From assembly GCA_018268955.1 (NCBI GenBank), contig JAFDVO010000047.1, positions 48,757 through 112,756 of the forward strand: 64,000 nt of DNA, written 5' to 3'. The notes under the pieces were generated by a model. The model made no database searches, had not been told where the DNA came from, and was given only the letters and a program-made list of their open reading frames with translations. Below, piece by piece: positions 47,733 to 56,389 of the stretch. This DNA comes from Acidobacteriota bacterium. Lineage in GTDB: Bacteria; Acidobacteriota; Vicinamibacteria; Vicinamibacterales; CAVVIG01. Position numbers and translations under genes: made by a program. Numbering within the stretch: position 1 is the stretch's first letter; each line of letters begins with the position of its first letter.

Positions 47733-49099
47733 GTGCCTTTGTCGATCGTCCATTGGAAGACCAGATCGCGCAGTGGCGCACCTTCGTCCGTCGTCGTCAG
47801 GCGATGCACGGCTCCGATGTGGAGGAACTCGAGGCGCACCTGCGCGACGAACTCGGCGCCCTCGCCGACGCAGGGCTCGCGGACGATGAAGCGTTTCTCG
47901 TCGCCGTGAAGCGGATGGGGAACCTCGACGCGATCTCGCTCGAGTTCGCGCAGGCGCATTCGGAGCGGCTCTGGAAGCAGCTCGTGCTCCCGGCCGAACG
48001 GGCTGAAGAGCCCTCGCGCACGGCACGCATCGAACCGCTCGTGGTGCTTGCCCTTGCCGTCGCGGCTGGAGTCGCGATCAAGGTGCCCGCCCTCTTCGGA
48101 CTCGACATTGCCAGAGGCGACGAGCTGTTCTTCTTCCGCAACATGGGCCTGTTCGTCCTCCCGCTGCTCACGCTCTACTTCGTGTGGAAGCGCGACATGG
48201 CAGCGTCGCGCGCGGTGTGGCTGGCGGGTCCGTTCGTGGCTGCAGCCGTGTTCGCAAACGCCTATCCGTTCCGTGAGCGAGGCGACACGCTGGTGCTCAC
48301 CATCCTTCACCTGCCCATTGCGCTCTGGCTCGTCGTCGGCTGCGCGTACGTGCGGGGGCGCTGGTTCGAGGGCAGCGGACGCATGGACTTCGTGCGCTTC
48401 ACTGGGGAACTGGTCATCTACTACGCGCTCATCGCACTCGGCGGCGGGGTCTTCACGGCGTTCACCGTGATGATGTTCCAGGCGATCGGCATCGTGCCCG
48501 AGTGGTTCGTTGCCGGCTGGCTCATTCCGTGTGGTGGGACCGGCGCGGTCATCGTCGCTGCCTGGCTGGTCGAAGCCAAGCAGAGCGTCGTCGAGAACAT
48601 GGCGCCGGTGCTCACGCGGCTGTTCACGCCGCTCTTCACGCTGCTCCTGCTCGCGTTCCTGGCGACGATGGGGTGGACGGGGAGGCCGATCGATATCGGG
48701 CGTGAGGTGCTGATCGGCTTCGACCTGCTGCTCGTGCTCGTCGTCGCGCTCGTGCTCTACGCGGCATCTGCGCGCGACCCGCTCGCCGAGCCGGACTTCT
48801 TCGATCGCCTGCAGCTGCTGCTGATCGTGTCGGCACTGGCCGTGGACGGCCTCGCGTTGATGGCGATCGCGTCGCGCATTTCGGAGCTCGGGTTCACCCC
48901 GAACCGCGTCGCGGCGCTCGGGGAAAACCTGATCCTGCTCGTGAACCTGGCGTGGACCGCGTGGCTGTATGGCCGATTCGTCCTGCGGCGCACGGTGTTC
49001 GCGGCGCTCGAGGCGTGGCAGGTCGCGTACCTGCCGATCTACTCCTTGTGGGCCGCGCTCGTCGTCATCGTCTTTCCGGTGCTGTTCCACTTCGAATAG
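47729..49099 (+). CDS. polytopic membrane protein, permease-prefix-like N-terminus
   Basis: 456 residues from ATG 47729, coupled to padR. Residues 1-80 are soluble and helical, resembling the permease prefix domain (LEDQIAQWRTFVRR, EELEAHLRDELGAL). Residues about 100-455 contain roughly ten membrane helices. The family resembles DUF4153-like proteins of unknown function. No ATPase or MacB-type permease is adjacent, so the usual ABC link of this prefix is missing. Confidence 0.8.
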   Translation: MSAFVDRPLEDQIAQWRTFVRRRQAMHGSDVEELEAHLRDELGALADAGLADDEAFLVAVKRMGNLDAISLEFAQAHSERLWKQLVLPAERAEEPSRTARIEPLVVLALAVAAGVAIKVPALFGLDIARGDELFFFRNMGLFVLPLLTLYFVWKRDMAASRAVWLAGPFVAAAVFANAYPFRERGDTLVLTILHLPIALWLVVGCAYVRGRWFEGSGRMDFVRFTGELVIYYALIALGGGVFTAFTVMMFQAIGIVPEWFVAGWLIPCGGTGAVIVAAWLVEAKQSVVENMAPVLTRLFTPLFTLLLLAFLATMGWTGRPIDIGREVLIGFDLLLVLVVALVLYAASARDPLAEPDFFDRLQLLLIVSALAVDGLALMAIASRISELGFTPNRVAALGENLILLVNLAWTAWLYGRFVLRRTVFAALEAWQVAYLPIYSLWAALVVIVFPVLFHFE

Positions 49100-49127
49100 C
49101 TCAGCTTCGCGTTCGTGCCTTCTGTAG

Positions 49128-49168
49128 GTGCGTTATCGCGTTATTGCGTTATCGCGTTATTGCGCTAC
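49128..49168. repeat. 8-bp array CGCGTTAT / TGCGTTAT
   Basis: Five units between convergent genes. Octamer period like the array at 47253-47325 but with a different word. Confidence 0.9.
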
Positions 49169-49241
49169 TCCCGTCACCCGTGCCGCCTGCCCTGGCCGCC
49201 CGTCGTCCGTCTGCCTTCGGTGTCTTTCCGCCCGCTCTCCC

Positions 49242-50576
49242 CTAGCGCCTCTCGGTGATCACGGTTCGCAGTTCGTAACCGCGTTGCGCAGCGGGCCCGC
49301 CGACCATGCCGATTACCGCGGGCTGCCACGCCTCGACGTGGTACGTGCGGCCGCGCCATCCGCTCAGGACGAACGTGCCGTCTGCGTCTGTTTCGACCGA
49401 GTCGACAGTCCTGGCACTCGCCCCTCCGTCCGCCGCATCGTCGTCGATCAGCGAGACTCTGGCACCGGCGCGGCGCTGTTCGTCTGGTCCAATCGCATAT
49501 CCGCGGATCGAGAGTGGTGCGAGCGGCGCGGGGAGCGTAAGCGTAACGGTCTGCGGACGGTCGGGGTGAACATCGAAAACGCGGGCATCGCTCGGGCGGG
49601 TTGCGCTCGGGAGCCACACCGCCGGATACGGCGTGTCCTTGTCCGGCGCGTCGAAGGTGTTCACGCCAACGATGTAGCGACCCGGCCAGAGACCCTCCGC
49701 GTTCCAACGGCCGCCCTCTTCTGTGAATGTGATCGTCGTGCGCTCACGGTCTACGCCCTTCGCGGCGTCGAACAGGGCGATGCGGAGCTTGACATGCGCG
49801 GGGGCCGGCTGACCGTTCGCCTGCAGCAGCACGCCAGACAGCGGGACGGTAGTGGCGGCCATGTCCAGTTCCGCGGTGCAGGCGTCCACCGTCACCGTGT
49901 AAGGCTTGTCCAGCGACATGACGAATGGCTCCGGCAGCGTGGCGCGCACGACGTATTGGCCCGGTGGCACGCCAAGGACACGAAACCGCCCATTGCGATC
50001 AGTCGTGGTCTGCCGCCGCACGCCCTGCCCCTCGATAGTGATGGGGATGTCCGGCAGAGGGCCGGCGGGTCGGCTACTCGCCCAGCCGCCGTCCAGCACG
50101 GCGAACCACACCGCAAGCTGGCCACTCAAGCGGGTCACCGCGGAACCGGCAGACAGAGCGTTCAGGAGGGTGACATCGTCCTGGCGTGCGGCAAGCGGAC
50201 CCGTGCGGCTGCAGCGGCTGACTCCAAGTGCGTCATCGGAACCGTCGGCATACACGAGGTATTGCACCCCGATTTGGAACGGGTACCCACAGCTCACGTC
50301 GCCCCGAGAGGTCCTCACTGTTGTCCTTGAACCCGTCAGGGTGCCAGAGAAGCGCTCGCCGATGTTCATGGACACGATCAGGGTCGAGTCGTTGGCGGGG
50401 TCTGGCTCGATGGCAGTGGGCGTGCCGACGAAGATCGCCCGATTCTCGGCCATCGCTGTGCACGGAGACGGCAGTTCGTCGCACATGCACGCGTGAACAG
50501 CCGGCGCGGTGCCGAAGACGGCGGCCAGTACCCACAGCGAAGCGAGGAGGATGCGTCGCATGCGGCGATGATGCAC
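49242..50576 (-). CDS. exported protein: NTR/TIMP-like domain plus carboxypeptidase-regulatory-like domains
   Basis: 444 residues (ATG 50561 would also keep the signal peptide). After a signal peptide ending VHA, the mature protein begins CMCDELPSPC and AIFVGTP, the hallmark of netrin/TIMP-like domains in bacterial exports. About 165-250 and 340-420 are beta-sandwich CarboxypepD_reg-type domains (DRNGRFRVLGVPPGQYVVRA; DADGTFVLSGWRG). Likely a periplasmic or surface binding protein; ligand unknown. No Shine-Dalgarno sequence. Convergent with the membrane protein upstream. Confidence 0.75.
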   Translation of the reverse strand: MHHRRMRRILLASLWVLAAVFGTAPAVHACMCDELPSPCTAMAENRAIFVGTPTAIEPDPANDSTLIVSMNIGERFSGTLTGSRTTVRTSRGDVSCGYPFQIGVQYLVYADGSDDALGVSRCSRTGPLAARQDDVTLLNALSAGSAVTRLSGQLAVWFAVLDGGWASSRPAGPLPDIPITIEGQGVRRQTTTDRNGRFRVLGVPPGQYVVRATLPEPFVMSLDKPYTVTVDACTAELDMAATTVPLSGVLLQANGQPAPAHVKLRIALFDAAKGVDRERTTITFTEEGGRWNAEGLWPGRYIVGVNTFDAPDKDTPYPAVWLPSATRPSDARVFDVHPDRPQTVTLTLPAPLAPLSIRGYAIGPDEQRRAGARVSLIDDDAADGGASARTVDSVETDADGTFVLSGWRGRTYHVEAWQPAVIGMVGGPAAQRGYELRTVITERR

Positions 50577-50616
50577 ATCTTGCCAGTCACAGGCAAGAAG
50601 TCCGGCGCTCGTGCTC

Positions 50617-50805
50617 TTACCGCCCTATGCCGCCGACAGCGAGTCGAAGAAGAAGGACGGCCCAGCGAGAGCCGAATCGGGGTTGAACCCACTGACCCAA
50701 GCGACCGTCGGTTCGCCTGACGTGCCACTCGCGCGCGAGCCGGTCCAGCCGGTCTGCGGTCTCGACATCGAGAACGTAGGTGGACTTCACCATCGGTATG
50801 GCCAT
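50617..50805 (-). pseudogene. ribbon-helix-helix (CopG-like) regulator, truncated or decayed
   Basis: 62 residues. The first 30 (MVKSTYVLDVETADRLDRLA, then REWHV) match the start of solitary ribbon-helix-helix DNA-binding proteins; the remainder (RRTDGRLGQWVQP) does not continue the second helix. A frameshift or truncation near 50715 is suspected. A perfect palindrome covers its start codon. No toxin gene is adjacent. It could alternatively be a real short protein with a divergent tail. Confidence 0.45.
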
Positions 50806-50808
50806 ACC
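50795..50808. promoter_or_regulatory. 14-bp perfect palindrome over a start codon
   Basis: GGTATGGCCATACC overlaps the ATG of the ribbon-helix-helix-like gene. Such regulators bind short palindromes at their own promoters, so this is a candidate operator. Confidence 0.4.
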
Positions 50809-51050
50809 TGATTATTTGGCCCCACCATCGCGCCCTCGCCCAGTGCGCTGCAGCCGACCTGCCTGCCCTCAAGTGCAAGGCTGCGTTCCTGCATTCCGGC
50901 GTCTGTGCGTTTCTTGCTGCAAGGCGGTCTGCTGCCGTGCGTGTTACGTTGTCGCGTTTTCCCATTCTCACGTCGGTACACGCCACAGCGGCGTGGACGG
51001 CGCACGGAAACGACCGGGTGTGTCCGTCTACAAGCACAAGGAGGATCGAA
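50809..51050. other. gene-poor leader region
   Basis: Contains loose CTGCGTTCC/CTGCATTCC words near 50880-50900 and no gene, then an AAGGAGG ribosome site at about 51037-51043 for the next gene. Confidence 0.4.
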
Positions 51051-52145
51051 ATGGCTGCACGGTTACGGGCGGCGCTGCTCACCGCCACGGTAGTGATCGG
51101 ACTTCCCACGGTGCTTTGCGCGTCAGACTATCCCATTGATCTGGCCACACACCCCGGCTCGGTCAGCGTGACTGTCTCGCCCGGTCGGTCCCGACCCGTC
51201 GTCCTACATCGGGTGCCAGGGCGGCATTACAAGGTCGACATCCTGCTCGAAACGGTCATGCCGGAGCCGCTGCCGGTGCCCAACGGACTCAACGTCCCGG
51301 CTGGACCATTCACAGCGATTCAGGACGCGTGCGCCGCGCTGCGCTCGGCCGTCGACGCAGTCGTCACGCCGAAGACCGAAGTGGAAGTGGGTACTGCGGC
51401 GGCGACGATCGCGAGGCTGCTCGCGGAGACGAAGTGCGGTGTGCCGGGCGGCACTGCCGACACGCAGAACGTGGTCGGCCAGGCCAGGCAGATCCTCGAG
51501 AAGTACGCCAACTCCCTGCCGTTCGACGAATACGACCTGAAGAGCGGCCAGCGACTGACGATCACCGTCGCGCGGCTCGCGGCATCTGGTGAGGCTGAGA
51601 AGTCGTGGACCACTGTGCTCACGACTGGAGCGCGCGGTGAGTGGCTGACGTCGTACGCCTTCACCTTCGCGCCGCTTCAGGACGACCTCTTCAAGCTGGA
51701 CGCAGCCGACACCAAGACCGGCGAACCGGTCAAGTACACGATCACGAAGCAGCGCGCGGCCCCCGGGAACGGCGAACGCTTCGTGCCGGCGGTGATGTTC
51801 AGCTGGTTGCCCAGGCGCTGGTCGCGGAGCCTGTTGTCCGTGAGTCCCGCGGCGGGACTCGGCGCGAATCCGAACGGTCCCGCATTCCTCCTTGGCGCCG
51901 AGGTGCGCTACAACGCAAACCTCGCGTTTGTCGTCGGTGGCGCCTACGTGCAGCAGCGTCGGCTGTCGCGCGCCTTCGAGGAAGGGCAGGTCATCACGAC
52001 CAACCTGACGGACGACCAGCTGCACGAGAAGGCCTGGCGGCGGACCTTGTTCTGGGGGTTCTCGCTCCGCTTCGGCACGAATCCGTTCAAGACACAGGCG
52101 GCAGAACCCGCGGATCCCCCGAAGGAGCCGAAGAAGGCGAAATAG
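51051..52145 (+). CDS. exported hypothetical protein
   Basis: 364 residues; strong AAGGAGG before ATG. Signal peptide with cleavage near VLCAS. The middle section (about 80-165) is helical, with a Cys pair (DACAAL; TKCGVP). The last 110 residues look like amphipathic beta strands (GLGANPNGPAFLLGAEVRYN; LFWGFSLRFG), then a charged Pro/Lys tail. Perhaps a periplasmic helical domain followed by a small outer-membrane barrel. Family not recognised. Confidence 0.75.
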   Translation: MAARLRAALLTATVVIGLPTVLCASDYPIDLATHPGSVSVTVSPGRSRPVVLHRVPGRHYKVDILLETVMPEPLPVPNGLNVPAGPFTAIQDACAALRSAVDAVVTPKTEVEVGTAAATIARLLAETKCGVPGGTADTQNVVGQARQILEKYANSLPFDEYDLKSGQRLTITVARLAASGEAEKSWTTVLTTGARGEWLTSYAFTFAPLQDDLFKLDAADTKTGEPVKYTITKQRAAPGNGERFVPAVMFSWLPRRWSRSLLSVSPAAGLGANPNGPAFLLGAEVRYNANLAFVVGGAYVQQRRLSRAFEEGQVITTNLTDDQLHEKAWRRTLFWGFSLRFGTNPFKTQAAEPADPPKEPKKAK

Positions 52146-52160
52146 CGGAGGGCACGGTCG

Positions 52161-52189
52161 TTGACACGACCGCGCGCCGCACGCATAAT
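52161..52189 (+). promoter_or_regulatory. near-consensus sigma70 promoter, TTGACA-17-CATAAT
   Basis: TTGACA 52161-52166 and CATAAT 52184-52189 with the ideal 17-bp spacer. The best promoter in the window. Predicted start about 52196, more than 320 nt before the next gene start. Confidence 0.75.
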
Positions 52190-52207
52190 CAGCTCGCGCG
52201 GTGAGGG

Positions 52208-52315
52208 GCCGACTTGATGGGCCGCGCAGCGCGGGCAACCGCGAGACAAACCATCTAAGCCGCGCGTCCTCAGGCTCGCGACTTCCAGTCGGCGGGCCTT
52301 TCCTGTTTCAGGCCC
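52208..52315 (+). ncRNA. structured RNA leader candidate (three-way junction)
   Basis: Closing helix GCCGACT (52208-52214) with AGTCGGC (52287-52293). Arm 1 is GATGG/CCATC (52216-52220, 52251-52255), containing the hairpin CGCG-GGCAAC-CGCG. Arm 2 is a CGCG/CGCG hairpin (52261-52280). A separate hairpin follows: GGGCCT (52294-52299) with AGGCCC (52310-52315). I do not recognise a known riboswitch class. Confidence 0.35.
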
Positions 52316-52519
52316 CAGAACACCACAGGCAGCGACACGTCCCGCTGCCGGCATGAAGAAGGCGGCGAGAGCACCGGCTCCGCGACCCGCCTGCCATACC
52401 GTCGTCCTGCTCCACCTCCGGAGCACACGGTGGCCCAGCCGGCCAGGCTCTGCCTGGATCCATGCGCGAACGGACGCGACGTTCCGCCATTCGGCGGAAC
52501 CTTTCGAAAGGACTGCGCC

Positions 52520-53038
52520 GTGGAAGAAGAGATTCTCGCCTCGAATTACGTCCGCCTGTTCCGGGATGCGCCGGAAGACGTCCGCCAGGCGCTGCGCACC
52601 GTCGATGCCGTTGATGGCGGCACGAATGTGCTGGATGTTCAGGTGGAAAGCGTGACGCAGCTCCAACTCCTGCGCGCGGCAGCGGCCGAGAACCGTCTGG
52701 TGCTACAGGTGCGTACGAATCAGCTCACAGGCGAGCCCGGACTCATCGTCGTTGAAGGCTGGACGCCTACGGACTCGACCGATGCGCGGGTCGTCGCCGA
52801 ACTCCTCGGCCTCCCTGGTGAGCCCTGGCAGGCGCAAACCGAGTTCTACGATCAGCTCTTCGTGCTGGCTCGCCGAAACCAGCTGTCGATCGTGACGCAC
52901 GGGGTCCCTGAGCAACTGACCGCGTTCGTCGTGCACATGCGCCGCCGCGCTGACGGGGCGCTGGAGTGGTGGTACTACGCCAGGTTGCTGATGACCGACA
53001 GCCAACTGGCGCAGTGGTCGGACGAGGTGCGCCGATGA
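52520..53038 (+). CDS. hypothetical protein
   Basis: 172 residues from GTG 52520, with AAAGGA about 10 nt upstream; the in-frame ATG at 52430 gives an unconvincing Cys/Pro-rich prefix. Mixed alpha/beta, soluble, with VEEEILASNYVRLFRDAP at the start, LIVVEGWTP in the middle and GALEWWYYARLLMT near the end. No domain recognised. It is downstream of the strong promoter and the folded leader, so its expression may be controlled there. It overlaps the next small frame by ATGA. Confidence 0.65.
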   Translation: MEEEILASNYVRLFRDAPEDVRQALRTVDAVDGGTNVLDVQVESVTQLQLLRAAAAENRLVLQVRTNQLTGEPGLIVVEGWTPTDSTDARVVAELLGLPGEPWQAQTEFYDQLFVLARRNQLSIVTHGVPEQLTAFVVHMRRRADGALEWWYYARLLMTDSQLAQWSDEVRR

Positions 53039-53349
53039 CCACCTTTGAAAAGCTGACGGGCCTTCCCGACCAGGGACCGCACCGGCGCTATGCCGACTAC
53101 CTGTTGTTCACGGTGCCGTTCTGTCGCACATGTGGGGGGCGCGGCTGTGCCGGTGGGTACTCAGCCGTGTAACCATGTGGCCCGCGCGGCGGCGGTGGGA
53201 GTGCGTTCCGCCATGACTCGCCGCAGATCGCCGCAATCGTCCAGCAGGTGCTGGAGTATTTTCCGGATGCGACCTACACACCGCCGGCCACTCCGCGTGT
53301 TGCGCCGGCACCTAGGTGCCTACTCGCAGCGCTTGATCGTCCGAATGCT
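53035..53349 (+). pseudogene. small gene interrupted by an in-frame stop
   Basis: Starts at an ATGA overlap with the preceding gene: 45 residues (MTTFEKLTGLPDQGPHRRYA, then DYLLFTVPFCRTCGGRG) to TAA at 53170-53172. The same frame then stays open and protein-like (SPQIAAIVQQVLEYFPDATY) to TAG at 53347. Either a short 45-residue protein or a gene broken by one stop. Function unknown; a CxxC motif is present. Confidence 0.35.
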
Positions 53350-53601
53350 CGGTAGAGCGGCGACCAGCCGGGCACACTCCCAAGCGGGTCCAGAATGTGT
53401 ACTGAACCTCGAGCAGTTCGCCGCTGCGTCAGGAACCGAGGCGATCACTTGCTGAAGCTTGCGGCGCCCCGATTCGATTCGTCTCGTGACTGGCGGGGCC
53501 GTACTGACCCAAAAGACCAAGCCGACGCTCCGTTCCCGGCGTTGATCTCGAGTTCGAGGTTCTTGTCGAGACAGCAGGAGCTGTCAGCTCGTGAAGGCGA
53601 G
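53350..53601. other. intergenic region, no gene seen
   Basis: No credible frame, array or promoter between the interrupted gene and the nuclease stop codon. Confidence 0.35.
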
Positions 53602-54672
53602 TCAAGTACGGATGCGTCCATCGGATGCGGCTCGTGACGTCGACCTTGTGGCCAGTTGAGCGTTCACCAGAGGACGCGTCCTTTCGACGAGCGCCTTCAT
53701 CGCGAGCGCGGCGTCCGCTGCGGACCTGCCGTCGGAACCGACGAACAGCAGCCGGCCGCACCCCTTCCACCACTTTGGATCCCATTCGAACTTGGCAGGC
53801 TCCGCTTTGGCGATCCTCTCGAGGAGAGAGCGCAACGGCGAGAGCGACTCGTCCTCCAAATGCAGTTCGGCTCGAGCGGCGTCCCGCCCACGGCGGACGA
53901 ACTCGTAGTGTAGGTCTTCAGGCCATCCATCCACGAGCACTCGCCGATACCCGGCTGCTGCGCCCACGGGTGTCAAGGCCGAACCCGGCATCAACGTACA
54001 TAGCGCGTCAACGGCAGCTTGCACGGCGGACGGTCCGGCGTTGCGGGCAACGAGCGGCTGTTCCCGCTCAGCGTTCGTCTCGTCAATGAGCAACGCGGGC
54101 ACGTACCAGCTGTTTCCGCTCGCTTCCGAGTACTTGCCGATGCGCAGTAGCTGGACGTCGAGTTGTGTATGTCTCGCCAGGAATCGAACAATCCTCTCAA
54201 GATCTGGGGGAACGTCGTCCAGCGCGAGCACGAACCGGGCGCGCGCTGAACGGAGGTTCATCGCCAGCCTGGTCCACACACCGTCGAACTCAGCGTCATC
54301 GCCGTCAACCAGCACCCTGAGCGCAGGACCTAGTGCTCCCCCGACCGCGAGGTCCAGTTCTTCGACGGTGAGGCTCGCTAGTGAGGCGATGTAGTCAATG
54401 GCTTGGGCGATTACCTCCCGGCGTGACGTCGCGTTGCGGGCAAGCTTCGCCTCAACAATGACGGGAACGGCCTCGGCGTCGATACATAAGATGTCGAGGC
54501 GCCCGCCGGTGGGTAGAATCACCTGCCGCGCCACAACGACCGGCGGCGCAATTCCGTCCCTAACAAGCAATTGAGGATTCGTGGCGAGGAGCTCTTCGAG
54601 TTCAGCCTCAGAGCCGAACTCCGCAGGTGGAAGCACTGCAGCTCCACTCGTAGTCTTGTTCAGAATCGGCAT
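53602..54672 (-). CDS. PD-(D/E)XK nuclease-like protein
   Basis: 356 residues from ATG 54672 (AGAGG upstream; an upstream GTG is in frame). An N-terminal helix is followed by the nuclease core: GGRLDILCID, then PVIVEAKLARN, giving D60, E74 and K76 as the metal-binding triad. SRREVIAQAIDYIASLASL is the helix often following this core in NucS/DUF91-like enzymes. The C-terminal 180 residues are alpha/beta with WYVPALLID. It cleaves DNA, perhaps in repair or defence. No methylase or helicase adjacent. Confidence 0.75.
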   Translation of the reverse strand: MPILNKTTSGAAVLPPAEFGSEAELEELLATNPQLLVRDGIAPPVVVARQVILPTGGRLDILCIDAEAVPVIVEAKLARNATSRREVIAQAIDYIASLASLTVEELDLAVGGALGPALRVLVDGDDAEFDGVWTRLAMNLRSARARFVLALDDVPPDLERIVRFLARHTQLDVQLLRIGKYSEASGNSWYVPALLIDETNAEREQPLVARNAGPSAVQAAVDALCTLMPGSALTPVGAAAGYRRVLVDGWPEDLHYEFVRRGRDAARAELHLEDESLSPLRSLLERIAKAEPAKFEWDPKWWKGCGRLLFVGSDGRSAADAALAMKALVERTRPLVNAQLATRSTSRAASDGRIRT

Positions 54673-55151
54673 AACACCTCTCAGTGAGGCGGGCACTGTC
54701 CCTGGAGGAGCGGCAGTGGCTCAGGACGGAAGACCAACATCCGCGCAGGAACGTGGCGGTGCTGGCGCTTGTCTGGCGCCGCCAACTACGCGAGGGAACC
54801 GTTTTCCATTTGGGAGGGCCTCGCCCGTTCTGTTCGCCGTCGCGAAGGCAGACGTGCTGCGACCCGGGAAGTGCGTACAGCATTCCTTCAACTGCTCAAC
54901 GAAAAGGTCCACGCCGCCTCTACCGATTGGGAATGCGCGAACTATAACGTCGTCCAAGCCTCACGCACGTCCGATTTCATCCGACGCGCGTGGCATCTTG
55001 TGGCGCAACTGCTCGCTATTGAAACAATCCGCTCAGCGGTATGCGCCTCGTGGCCTAAAGCAGGTCACGCTGCCCGGGCTGGCACGCGCGAGGCCCATAG
55101 CACCGAGCAGCCGCGCCGCCGCGTCCGCTCCGCGAGCCGAGCCCGTCGCGC
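54673..55151. other. region without a confident gene (479 bp)
   Basis: Open frames exist on both strands (for example a 78-codon minus-strand frame at 54721-54957 reading DDVIVRAFPIGRGG) but none is convincingly protein-like or has a ribosome site. Possibly decayed coding sequence. Confidence 0.35.
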
Positions 55152-55793
55152 TCAGCGCGGAACCTTGAACGACACGTGCCCTTCTTTGTCCAGAATCCGC
55201 ACGGTCAGCTCCGCACCGTCGTCCTCAGGCCCAAACAGCGGCTGGCCGTCCTCACGACGAGCCGGGAACACCACCCAGAACTGCTCGTAGTTGTAATCGC
55301 GGCGATAGACGCCGCGAAGTCCCTTGAGCTTATCGAGTTCCGGTCGGGAGGTGCCGCGCACGGCGGCGGCGTCAGCACCCTTCGGCCCGAGGAAGGCCGC
55401 CCAGTCCCTCGGGATCACACCTGACCCTTCCCTGGGATCGATCTCGACGAGCACGATGATGTCGCCCGCGCTGGTCGCCTCGCTGACCAGTGCGTCCGTT
55501 TCGGCATCCGTGAGTCGATCGGTGAGCTGGGTGAGACGGGCCGTCGCGCGAATGACCTCCGGCGATAACCACGTCGCCCGCAGCTTGTAGTTGTAAGCGC
55601 GGTCGGTGTGCAGCCCGCGCAGGTCCAGCGCCCGGCCGACGCGCCCCGCAACGCGCGCGGCCTCCCCGATGCGCCTGGCCTGCTCGCCACTCCAGTGCAG
55701 GTACGACCCACCGTTGCCTTCCGCGTGGAGCCGCATCGCCGGTGCCGCGATCGCCAGCGCCGCCACGACGGTCCACGCCGCCCAACAGCGCAT
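55152..55793 (-). CDS. exported hypothetical protein, partner of the triple-repeat protein
   Basis: 213 residues. ATG 55793 shares a base with the preceding stop (TGATG); GTG 55796 is the alternative. Signal peptide cleaved near LHAE. The mature part begins with a helical segment (WSGEQARRIGEAARVAGRVG) and continues alpha/beta (DIIVLVEIDPREGSGVIPRD; YNYEQFWVVFPARRED). Family not recognised. The second of two coupled periplasmic genes, so a joint role is likely. Confidence 0.7.
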   Translation of the reverse strand: MRCWAAWTVVAALAIAAPAMRLHAEGNGGSYLHWSGEQARRIGEAARVAGRVGRALDLRGLHTDRAYNYKLRATWLSPEVIRATARLTQLTDRLTDAETDALVSEATSAGDIIVLVEIDPREGSGVIPRDWAAFLGPKGADAAAVRGTSRPELDKLKGLRGVYRRDYNYEQFWVVFPARREDGQPLFGPEDDGAELTVRILDKEGHVSFKVPR

Positions 55794-56389
55794 CACTTCA
55801 CCTTGCGCGTGATCGCGACGAGTTCCTTCCCGCCAATCGCGGTCTTCGACACGGTCATGCCGACGACCTCATACCCGGCGTCGCCCGCCTCGCGGAGCTC
55901 TTTCTCGAGTGTCGAGGTCTTGCTCGTGGCCAGCAGCTTGTAGTCGTACCGCTTCGACGCCTGCTGCGCGTCCCGCTCCAGGATGCAGACGACTTCCTGC
56001 CCCCCGAACGTGGACTTGAACACCGTCTGCCCCCGATATTCGAACCCGGCGTCCGACGCCTCCTGCAGCTCCTTCTGCATCGTCGACGTCTTGGAGGTGG
56101 CCAGCAGCTTGTACGCGTACTTGCCGGCGTCACCGGAACGGGTCATGACGGCGACCCCTTCGCTCCCTCCAATGGCCGTTTCGCCTCCCATCACGAAGGA
56201 GAAGCGGAAACCGGCGTCAGCAGCCTCGTTCATCTCCTTCTCGAGCGTGGAGGTCTTCGAGGTGGCGAGCACGCGGTAATCGTAGGACTGGGCGTGAGCC
56301 GCGGTGGGAAGAAGAATCGCGCCGGCCACCGCCACGGCGGCGAGGACAGGCGTGGTTCTGGAGTGAAGCAGACGACCAACTGACAGCAT
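55793..56389 (-). CDS. periplasmic protein with three tandem 50-residue repeats
   Basis: 198 residues; GGAGG precedes the ATG. Signal peptide ends TAAHAQ. Three near-identical units follow, starting near residues 36, 90 and 147, each with YDYKLLATSKTST or a close variant, then EKE.EAxDAGF and a closing strand. The unit resembles the DUF4177 fold (a beta-alpha-beta-beta module). Repeat 2 differs most. Function unknown; a stacked beta-rich binding surface is plausible. Coupled to the next gene. Confidence 0.8.
   Translation of the reverse strand: MLSVGRLLHSRTTPVLAAVAVAGAILLPTAAHAQSYDYRVLATSKTSTLEKEMNEAADAGFRFSFVMGGETAIGGSEGVAVMTRSGDAGKYAYKLLATSKTSTMQKELQEASDAGFEYRGQTVFKSTFGGQEVVCILERDAQQASKRYDYKLLATSKTSTLEKELREAGDAGYEVVGMTVSKTAIGGKELVAITRKVK

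Noticed and set aside
52208..52315. c-di-GMP (GEMM), TPP or cobalamin riboswitch
   Set aside because: The invariant sequence elements of these classes are absent; only the general foldability remains.
54721..54957. 78-codon minus-strand gene
   Set aside because: No ribosome site, no homology, overlaps equally long frames on the other strand.
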